From the NCBI GenBank assembly GCA_027488055.1, contig JAIYCK010000157.1:1-6587 (forward strand): a DNA stretch of 6,587 nucleotides, given 5' to 3'. This DNA comes from Flavobacteriales bacterium (GTDB lineage: Bacteria; Bacteroidota; Bacteroidia; Flavobacteriales_D; Sanyastnellaceae). Positions 1 through 5,213 of this stretch are shown one piece after another. The notes below the pieces were generated by a model that was given only the letters and a program-made list of their open reading frames with translations, ran no database searches and was not told the origin of the DNA. A program made the translations under genes and the position numbers. The first letter of the stretch is position 1. Each line of letters begins with the position of its first letter.

Positions 1-281
1 ATTAACTCGTGGTTTGGTCCCCAAAAACATGAAGACATGAACATATCCACGCCATGGTCCGTGTAAAGAATCACTGGCAATGGAACAGAAACATGACCGA
101 AAAGGTGAATGGAATGGGCGTCTTGCAAGTGATGAGCGATCATTTCGCCCGCATTGAATTCAGCACCCTCTTCACTAGAGGAAGCGTTGGCATTCATAAA
201 ATTGAAAACCAAAAGAATCGTAGATAGAATACGAGCGGCGAAATTGCCTTTACTTGAGATGCTATTCGAATTGATTTTCAT
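1..281 (-). CDS. atpB: F0F1 ATP synthase subunit a, N-terminal part (runs off left edge)
   Basis: Subunit a of the membrane F0 sector, which forms the proton half-channels beside the c-ring. Only the first 93 codons are in the window, so the channel helices and essential arginine cannot be seen. Reading from the ATG at 281, residues 1-34 look like a signal peptide (hydrophobic stretch ILSTILLVFNFM, then NANA before a Ser/Glu-rich segment). A histidine-rich segment follows: FNAGEMIAHHLQDAH at 42-56 and PLPVILY at 67-73. I recognise this pattern from the extended subunit a of Bacteroidota; most other bacteria lack the extension. The ATG has an SD-like AGAGG (292-296) 10 bases upstream and a promoter-like box before it. 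The frame stays open upstream to a stop at 387-389, but the only candidate start there is a TTG inside the promoter box. Identity rests on the extension motifs and on the atpZ/atpI-like genes upstream. Confidence 0.88.
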   Translation of the reverse strand, partial: MKINSNSISSKGNFAARILSTILLVFNFMNANASSSEEGAEFNAGEMIAHHLQDAHSIHLFGHVSVPLPVILYTDHGVDMFMSSCFWGPNHEL

Positions 282-291
282 GCAGTATTTG

Positions 292-296
292 CCTCT
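292..296 (-). promoter_or_regulatory. SD-like ribosome binding site of atpB
   Basis: The minus strand reads AGAGG, ending 10 bases before the ATG at 281. Strong Shine-Dalgarno sites are uncommon in Bacteroidota, so this supports the start choice only moderately. Confidence 0.35.
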
Positions 297-308
297 AAAA
301 ATGCGCGG

Positions 309-316
309 CAAAAGTA
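309..316 (-). promoter_or_regulatory. Probable Bacteroidota-type -7 box upstream of atpB
   Basis: The minus strand reads TACTTTTG, an exact match to the TAnnTTTG -7 element used by the primary sigma factor of Bacteroidota. Transcription would begin near 302-304, leaving a leader of about 20 bases before atpB. No clear -33 TTG lies at the usual spacing. A run of ten A residues (351-360 read on the minus strand) lies about 35-44 bases upstream of the box, where an UP-like A-tract could help. This suggests that atpB and the downstream ATP synthase genes have their own promoter besides read-through from porW. An exact 5-base match can occur by chance, so this is moderate evidence. Confidence 0.42.
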
Positions 317-501
317 AGCATGCTTTCCCCTTGAATGAAGGATGTGTTGATTTTTTTTTTAATCTTTTCGCAAAGGCCTGATATGCCTAGGATATAGGAT
401 GACTTTTTTGCACAAATGACATTGCAATTTCAAGCCAAAAGGGCGGATAGGTTGTGTCGTGTTCCTGTGGAGATGCATTTGTTGTCATTCCATCGCGCTG
501 C

Positions 502-870
502 TTATTTCTTAATTGGCTTCATAAAAGGCATTAGCAATGCAACGGTATAAATGATGTAAATAGCGAATACACCCAATGCGACCATCAGTTTCTGTGAGCG
601 ATCGATGTACAGATAGATACCCAGAAAAGCCATTGTAGCGAACATTTTGATGGCTGTGGTGCCCATGATGGCCGTTGCAAATCGGCGCGGATTGGCCTTG
701 AGCGATGCATCGAGATAGTTAAAGAGCAGCATGGACAGCAGTGCATATCCGACAATGGCTCCAAAAATAACGGTTGGCAGCTGCATGGGCGACCATTGTC
801 TGATGCCGATATATGCAAGACAAAGGACAGCAAACGCGACTCCTAGATTGTAATAAAATTGCTTTTTCAT
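502..870 (-). CDS. Four-helix membrane protein, ATP synthase protein I-like
   Basis: A 122-residue, strongly hydrophobic protein with four predicted membrane segments at about 8-24, 33-52, 67-88 and 94-114 and short basic ends (MKKQ at the N-terminus, KPIKK at the C-terminus). Size, helix number, a lysine at the start of the third helix (IKMFATMAF), and position between atpZ and atpB fit the AtpI family, thought to help assemble the c-ring or load Mg2+. Sequence similarity is too weak to assign it by eye, so the role is inferred mainly from context. The ATG at 870 is preferred because it begins one base after the atpZ stop (872-874). A longer reading from an upstream ATG at 894 would add eight polar residues and overlap atpZ by 23 bases. 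Confidence 0.75.
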   Translation of the reverse strand: MKKQFYYNLGVAFAVLCLAYIGIRQWSPMQLPTVIFGAIVGYALLSMLLFNYLDASLKANPRRFATAIMGTTAIKMFATMAFLGIYLYIDRSQKLMVALGVFAIYIIYTVALLMPFMKPIKK

Positions 871-871
871 G

Positions 872-1090
872 TTATTTGACTTTGGATAGATCACGGACTA
901 CGTTATAGACCGCTATGATCACGGCAAAGAGCGACAATGCCAGTGTACACCAAGGTGTTTTGAGTGCTAGCCTTTGATCCAGATACTTGCCCAACCAAAC
1001 ACCCGCTAGAATGGTAATGCCCATTTGAAAAGCCATGCTGCTGTAGCGCAGAATGCCATTAGTATTGCCCTGCTGCTTCCCTTGGGGCAT
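872..1090 (-). CDS. atpZ: AtpZ/AtpI family ATP synthase accessory protein
   Basis: A 72-residue protein with two membrane helices (about 16-36 and 46-65). The pattern YSSMAFQMGITILAGVWLG followed by KYLDQR and ending in VYNVVRDL is typical of AtpZ (ATPase_gene1) proteins of Bacteroidota. AtpZ is found at the head of atp operons; in other bacteria it works with AtpI in ATP synthase assembly or divalent-cation supply. The chosen ATG at 1090 gives the usual family length and lies inside the bactofilin gene, overlapping its last 32 bases, which suggests translational coupling. An in-frame start at 1165 would add 25 polar residues read from the bactofilin coding sequence in another frame and is unlikely. 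An internal ATG at 1036 would remove part of the conserved first motif. Confidence 0.87.
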   Translation of the reverse strand: MPQGKQQGNTNGILRYSSMAFQMGITILAGVWLGKYLDQRLALKTPWCTLALSLFAVIIAVYNVVRDLSKVK

Positions 1091-1487
1091 TGTCGTTGTC
1101 TTTCCTGAGTTCTTTGACTTTTGCGCCCATGTTACAAGCACCAGTGAATGCAGCTCCCGGCTCAATGGCCAATTTATCCGTAAAAATATCTCCTTCCACT
1201 TTGGCAGCTCCCTTTAAACTCAAGAGTTGCTGAACCATGAGCTTACCGATGACCAAGCCTTCGATTTCAGCATTTTGACAGTGCACATTCCCTTCAATTC
1301 TGCCCGCAGGACCTACGACCAAGCGTCCTTTGGTATTCAATTCCCCCTTGAAGGATCCATCGATGCGGATGTTGCTTTCACATTTGATTTCGCCTTCGAT
1401 CGACGTGCCCTCCACAATGCGGTTGATGGCCAAATCGGTTATGACTTCATTGTTTCTTGCCATTGATTTTTTGTTTTGATTGAACAT
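1059..1487 (-). CDS. Bactofilin (polymer-forming cytoskeletal protein)
   Basis: Bactofilins form non-polar filaments on the inner face of the cytoplasmic membrane and place cell-wall enzymes or other proteins. This 142-residue protein has the usual three parts: a short polar N-terminus, a right-handed beta-helix core at about 22-122 built from repeats with glycine and short hydrophobic steps (IEGEIKCESNIRIDGSFKGE, then LVVGPAGRIEGNVH, then AAKVEGDIFTDKLAIEPGAAF), and a charged C-terminal tail. The core pattern is characteristic of the DUF583/bactofilin family. The ATG at 1487 is preferred over one at 1463 because it keeps MFNQNKKS, which resembles the membrane-targeting MFSKQAKS of Caulobacter BacA. 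The gene starts 12 bases after the porW stop and overlaps atpZ by 32 bases, so it is probably in one transcript with both. Confidence 0.92.
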   Translation of the reverse strand: MFNQNKKSMARNNEVITDLAINRIVEGTSIEGEIKCESNIRIDGSFKGELNTKGRLVVGPAGRIEGNVHCQNAEIEGLVIGKLMVQQLLSLKGAAKVEGDIFTDKLAIEPGAAFTGACNMGAKVKELRKDNDNAPREAAGQY

Positions 1488-1499
1488 GCTCTGTAATCA

Positions 1500-4223
1500 T
1501 TAGTCCACGTAGTGCTGCACATAAAAAGCCATGTACGCCTCGAGGTCTTTGGTTTTGAACAAAGCTATGTAATTCTGTTTGGATATTAAGAACAAATGAG
1601 AAGCACTGCCATTTAACTCGGTCAGTTTCGTCTCATCCGCCACAAAAGTACCCTCATACGCCTTGGCTTCGTCCCAGACTTTGAATGATTTGACCAAGAT
1701 GAGGTGATTGTCTTTATTCAGCAGATTATTGGTGACCTTGAGTTGAGCCGACGTGTATAGCGTATTGTTAAAATCGGTCACCGCCGCTTTCGACTTATTG
1801 ATATCGGTGCTCGCTACAGGCAAAATCACCGCGAAATAGTGCTCGGCTTCTGGATCGAATTTGAAAGGGGATGTCGCATCGCTTGGTTTGGAGTCGGCAC
1901 CTGAAGTACCATTGCCCGGATCGACTGGATTCTTGGGGTCCGATGTAGCTGCTTTGGCACTATCAGCCTCATTCGGTTTGGCAGGCACTTCGACCATGGT
2001 TTTGAGTAGCTCATTCGCACGCTTGCCTTCCTCTGTGCCACCGCACGAAGCCGCTAGCGCGTTGAGTTCCCGCTGGTAGTTTTCTTTGATACCATAGGGT
2101 GCATCTGAATAACCGATACACACCGCGCGCAGCAGTTTGTATTTGCACAACAAACTATTTTCGGGCTGTGAGGCAATGATCGTGTCGCATGCTAGCTTGG
2201 CAGTCACATAATTGCGTGAAGCATAGGTGGCATAAACCGTCTGGTACTTGGCGTTTTCCTCTGCTTTCTTCACATCTTGCATATCCAGGTATTCCGGATT
2301 GTCTACCAGCATGGCCCAGTCCGAGCCAGGGTATTTGCTTTTTACTTGGTCACCCCAGTATTTTGAATTGCACGTACTGCAGAATGGATTTTTCTTGAAG
2401 CCCTTTTGTTGTTCTTTGAATAACCACGTCCTAAATAATTGGTAGTGGGCAGTTGGATGAAATGCGCTTTCATTGAGATTGGTCACCAATTGTTCCCATG
2501 AATTGATTGCGTTGTCTTCATCCTCTAGCTTTTCCTTGTAGATGACGCCTGCATTGTAATAGCCTTCCGCAGCGTCTTTCAGCATGCCATTCAGACGAGC
2601 CTCATCATCACAGGGCAACTGAGCCAACAGGTCCTCTTTGGAAGATGTGGCATAGGGATCTTCCGTAGGTGCATTCGGGTCAGGACTCACTTCAACCGCG
2701 GTTATTTCCTCTTCGCCAGGTCCAAAATTTTGAGACAACTTGCTCTGCAAACGCCAATTGTCCTTGAGCGGTCTTCCTCCCCAAACCTCGTCGAAGGTGG
2801 ATTTGCCTTTGCCTTTGAGTGATTCATTGTAGGCCCAAAAAGTTCCGGTGACCCCTGCATTTGCGTTTTTCGCCGCCAACTCTTTGGCCTCTTTGTCCCT
2901 TTGCTTCTGCAACTCCGCTTCCTGCTTGAGTTTTTCAGCAATATCAGCCGCTCGCTTTTCTCGCTCTGCATCTGGCAAAGCGCAGATTCTTAAAATGCTA
3001 TCGTTGCGCTCTATCAGACCCAAATTAACGATCAGCTCAGTGAGGCTTTCGGCCCTTGCTTTGATCTCTGAGTAGCGCTCGTGTACCTCTGTGATCTTGG
3101 TCAGGGTGCTGTCATAGTTCGACTGCGCTTCCGCATACTGCCTTTGGTTAAAATACAAATCCGCCAGACGCAAAAATGTTTTGGCCTTCATCTTTGGGTT
3201 GTCCACGTTGGCTTCTATACTTTGCCGGTAAAAAGCAATGGCTTCAGGGCGCTGCTGCTCTTCGAAGGCAATATCCCCGAGGGCGTAATAAATTTGATCC
3301 CGGTAGTTGATGTTCTTTTCATCCTTCAGCATTTTGAACAGCTGCTTCTTGATCTCTGCAGAGCTACCACCTTGGCGGCTGAAGGAAAGCGCTTTGTTGA
3401 TACGCGCCTGAAATTCCAACTCATACACTGGCTTTGACTTGATGCACATGTCAAACATGGTCATCGCATCGTCTGGCTTTTGCAGTTCTTGTTGAATTTG
3501 TGCTAAAATGAAGTAAGGACGCGCTTTATCTCTTTTTTTAGTGATATTGCGGAGCGCCAACTCCAGATTTTCTGCTGCTTTATCGAGTTTGTCTTGATGG
3601 AGAAAGGCATCAGCAAGCACCAAGTAATAATCAGCAAGAAGCGCTTTGTCCATATCCGGTTTGGGTTCGATACGAGCAAGTGACAATACCGCTTTGGTAT
3701 ATTCCTCTTGTGCTATATGCACTCTTGCTTGCCATGTGGAGGTGCGTATATCCGTTTCAGGATCCTTGTATTTGCGATTGACATAATTGAATATGTCCAA
3801 TGCCTTGTAGTAACTCTGTTTGTAGAAGTAGGCCCGGCCAATGACCATGTGATTTTCATCGATCCACTTGTTCAGCACAGGTTTTTTCTTCGCCTTTTTC
3901 GTGTCATCCTTGATCGTATGGCGCGCAATTACCTTTTCACACTTTGCGATGGCCTTTTCCATGTCAGCAAAAACTGCGGTGGCCGATTCCTTGTCCCCAT
4001 ATATAAAAATGGGTAAAATTTTATCATAGTCCTCCTTGTAAGAAGCACTCAAGGTTTTTTGTCCCTTTTTGATTAACTCTTCAGCATTGAAATAACCATT
4101 GTAGTGCGCGGTTGTGTTGTGATACATGCGCGTCACAGTACCATCTTTTTTGGTACTACATGACCACGTCATCAACGCAATGAAGAGGGTGCAAAGGAGG
4201 GCGTATATCCTATTATTTTTCAA
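1500..4223 (-). CDS. porW: Type IX secretion system lipoprotein PorW/SprE (TPR protein)
   Basis: A periplasmic lipoprotein required for type IX secretion and, in flavobacteria, gliding motility; it is thought to couple the PorKN ring to other parts of the machine. Numbered from the TTG at 4223 (907 residues): a lipoprotein signal peptide (MKNNR, hydrophobic core, WSC with lipidated Cys22); the family N-terminus with AHYNGYFN at 39-46 and YDKILPIFIYGD at 66-77; TPR-like helical repeats at about 120-390; a charged coiled coil at about 419-455; the family hallmark FWAYN (462-466) plus WGGRPLKDNWR (481-491); more helical repeats; a Pro/Asp/Ser-rich linker (about 746-789); and a compact C-terminal domain (793-907). 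No ATG start is in frame. A TTG at 4265 would give 921 residues, but it lies inside the predicted promoter and spoils the signal peptide. The gene is full length and opens the operon with the bactofilin. Confidence 0.9.
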   Translation of the reverse strand: MKNNRIYALLCTLFIALMTWSCSTKKDGTVTRMYHNTTAHYNGYFNAEELIKKGQKTLSASYKEDYDKILPIFIYGDKESATAVFADMEKAIAKCEKVIARHTIKDDTKKAKKKPVLNKWIDENHMVIGRAYFYKQSYYKALDIFNYVNRKYKDPETDIRTSTWQARVHIAQEEYTKAVLSLARIEPKPDMDKALLADYYLVLADAFLHQDKLDKAAENLELALRNITKKRDKARPYFILAQIQQELQKPDDAMTMFDMCIKSKPVYELEFQARINKALSFSRQGGSSAEIKKQLFKMLKDEKNINYRDQIYYALGDIAFEEQQRPEAIAFYRQSIEANVDNPKMKAKTFLRLADLYFNQRQYAEAQSNYDSTLTKITEVHERYSEIKARAESLTELIVNLGLIERNDSILRICALPDAEREKRAADIAEKLKQEAELQKQRDKEAKELAAKNANAGVTGTFWAYNESLKGKGKSTFDEVWGGRPLKDNWRLQSKLSQNFGPGEEEITAVEVSPDPNAPTEDPYATSSKEDLLAQLPCDDEARLNGMLKDAAEGYYNAGVIYKEKLEDEDNAINSWEQLVTNLNESAFHPTAHYQLFRTWLFKEQQKGFKKNPFCSTCNSKYWGDQVKSKYPGSDWAMLVDNPEYLDMQDVKKAEENAKYQTVYATYASRNYVTAKLACDTIIASQPENSLLCKYKLLRAVCIGYSDAPYGIKENYQRELNALAASCGGTEEGKRANELLKTMVEVPAKPNEADSAKAATSDPKNPVDPGNGTSGADSKPSDATSPFKFDPEAEHYFAVILPVASTDINKSKAAVTDFNNTLYTSAQLKVTNNLLNKDNHLILVKSFKVWDEAKAYEGTFVADETKLTELNGSASHLFLISKQNYIALFKTKDLEAYMAFYVQHYVD

Positions 4224-4261
4224 GAATCTAAAATTTAAGGCAGCGAATAAACTCAATTTCG

Positions 4262-4282
4262 GCAAAAATATTTCATTTTTGC
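4262..4282. promoter_or_regulatory. Inverted repeat in the divergent porW/M23 promoter region
   Basis: GCAAAAAT (4262-4269) and ATTTTTGC (4275-4282) are perfect 8-bp inverted arms around the five-base spacer ATTTC. On the minus strand the dyad contains the exact -7 box TATTTTTG; on the plus strand it contains CATTTTTG (4274-4281), one mismatch from TAnnTTTG and oriented toward the M23 gene. The dyad could be two overlapping divergent -7 elements, an operator for a dimeric regulator, or both. The structure is seen directly; the function is inferred. No convincing plus-strand -33 element was found. Confidence 0.45.
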
Positions 4283-4290
4283 TGTTGCAA
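4263..4290 (-). promoter_or_regulatory. Probable promoter of the porW-bactofilin-atpZ operon
   Basis: The minus strand carries TATTTTTG (4270 down to 4263), an exact match to the Bacteroidota -7 box TAnnTTTG, preceded 17 bases upstream by TTG (4290-4288) as a possible -33 element. Spacing is at the short end of what is known. Transcription would start near 4256-4258, giving a leader of about 33 bases before the TTG start at 4223. Confidence 0.5.
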
Positions 4291-4333
4291 CTTACAATAA
4301 ATACAGCTCACGGGCAAAATCGATTAAACCACT

Positions 4334-5203
4334 ATGGTGAATAAGCCACAACCAAAGGCCAAAAAACTCATGAAAAAACTGAAGAGCCGTTTTCGGCTCA
4401 CGGTATTGAATGAGAAGACCTTTGAAGAGCAATTTAGTTATTCCCTTACCCCACTCAACCTCATTATCCTATTTGGAGGGTTTTTGGTAGTGTTTGGCAC
4501 TTTGTTTTATTTATTGGTTGCATACACACCGATCAAAACGCTCTTGCCAGGATATAGCGACGGCAGTTTCAATACAGAAGCGATGGAGGCCCGCATGCGC
4601 GTGGACTCGCTCACTGAGATAAGTCGCGAGAAAGATCGTTATATGGCAGATCTCAGGGTGATTTTATCTGGCGGAAACCTATCCAATGCTGCCGATACAG
4701 GGGCGCATCAAATTGAAGAAGCGAATTTGAATTACCGTGTGAGCGACATCGACGAGGCATTGCGCGAGCAGATCACAGAAGAAGATCGATTTAGCATTCA
4801 GGCTTTGGATAATGCAAAGAAGACCTCCAATGGCTTGCTGCTTTATCGGCCCGTAAATGGCACCATTAGCAATGGTTTCAATCCAAAAGGTGGACATTAC
4901 GGCATTGATATCATCGCTCCCAAAGAGGACCCGGTGAAAGCTGTATTGGACGGAACAATTGTTTTTGCTGGCTTTACCTCCGACGGTGGCAATGTCATCC
5001 ATATTCAACACAACAACAACATGATTTCGGTGTATACACACAACTCCGCGCTCCTCAAAAAGAGTGGGGACCGTGTTAAAGCAGGAGAAAGTATCGCCTT
5101 TATAGGAGATAGCGGTGAATACAGCGAAGGGCCGCATTTGCACTTTGAACTCTGGGAAAATGGCGCTCCAGTCAATCCCGAGGACTATATTCAACTGGAC
5201 TGA
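4334..5203 (+). CDS. Membrane-anchored M23 (LytM-type) metallopeptidase
   Basis: A predicted zinc endopeptidase that cuts peptidoglycan cross-links or stem peptides in the periplasm. The 289 residues comprise a basic cytoplasmic tail (1-38), one membrane helix (about 41-63), a short helical linker (about 82-165), and a C-terminal M23 domain (about 170-286). All expected active-site residues are present: HYGID gives zinc ligands His188 and Asp192, His236 lies in VYTHNS, and HLHFE gives His268 and His270, so the enzyme should be active. The tail and helix pattern (LTVLNEKTFEEQFSYSLT) is one I associate with M23 proteins next to porW/sprE in Bacteroidota. The ATG at 4334 is the first plausible start; there is no SD-like site, as is usual in this phylum. 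It is transcribed divergently from porW and converges on the DUF4249 gene with only 9 bases between stop codons. Confidence 0.92.
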   Translation: MVNKPQPKAKKLMKKLKSRFRLTVLNEKTFEEQFSYSLTPLNLIILFGGFLVVFGTLFYLLVAYTPIKTLLPGYSDGSFNTEAMEARMRVDSLTEISREKDRYMADLRVILSGGNLSNAADTGAHQIEEANLNYRVSDIDEALREQITEEDRFSIQALDNAKKTSNGLLLYRPVNGTISNGFNPKGGHYGIDIIAPKEDPVKAVLDGTIVFAGFTSDGGNVIHIQHNNNMISVYTHNSALLKKSGDRVKAGESIAFIGDSGEYSEGPHLHFELWENGAPVNPEDYIQLD

Positions 5204-5213
5204 GCGTCAGTCC
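5197..5213. terminator. Hairpin at the convergent gene ends
   Basis: GGACTGA (5197-5203), a three-base loop GCG, and TCAGTCC (5207-5213) form a perfect 7-bp stem. The left arm includes the M23 stop codon TGA (5201-5203) and the right arm ends in the DUF4249 stop codon (5213-5215). The position between converging genes suggests a shared bidirectional terminator or 3'-end stabiliser. Neither side has a clear run of T, so classical intrinsic termination is uncertain. Confidence 0.42.

Larger units (their letters stand above)
282..501. other. Intergenic region between the atpI-like gene and atpB
   Basis: This 220-base gap contains no coding frame that I can support on either strand; a plus-strand frame crossing its left half overlaps atpB antisense and has no recognisable product. 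It holds the atpB promoter-like box, the SD-like site and a T10 run at 351-360 (A10 on the transcribed strand). I see no hairpin followed by a U-tract after the atpI-like gene, so read-through into atpB remains possible. Confidence 0.6.
4224..4333. other. Divergent intergenic region porW / M23 peptidase
   Basis: This 110-base A/T-rich stretch must hold the start signals for both the porW operon (minus) and the M23 gene (plus). It contains the inverted repeat and the minus-strand promoter described separately. I see no SD-like site for either gene and no small gene that would survive the predicted transcription starts. Confidence 0.6.

Noticed and set aside
154..381. A 75-codon plus-strand frame across the atpB start and the gap.
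   Set aside because: It lies antisense to the well-supported atpB N-terminus, has no recognisable motifs, and has no promoter-like or ribosome-binding signal.
376..404. Inverted-repeat-like words (GGCCTGATATGCC, CCTAGGATATAGG) in the gap before atpB, considered as a terminator or operator.
   Set aside because: The arms are only 4-5 bases, overlap each other and are not followed by a T-run on either strand.
1637..1655. Another TAnnTTTG match on the minus strand inside porW (CAAAAGTA on the plus strand), considered as an internal promoter.
   Set aside because: It lies well inside a conserved domain with no -33 partner that I could see; such short matches are expected by chance in a gene this long.
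4253..4276. A seven-codon minus-strand reading frame (MKYFCRN) from an ATG just upstream of porW, considered as a leader peptide or a sign of a frameshifted porW start.
   Set aside because: It overlaps the predicted -7 box, so its ATG would lie upstream of the transcription start. Shifting frame there would not improve the PorW signal peptide.
4679..5194. A 171-codon minus-strand frame opposite the M23 domain.
   Set aside because: It is a shadow of the conserved M23 reading frame, whose zinc-binding motifs prove the plus strand is coding.
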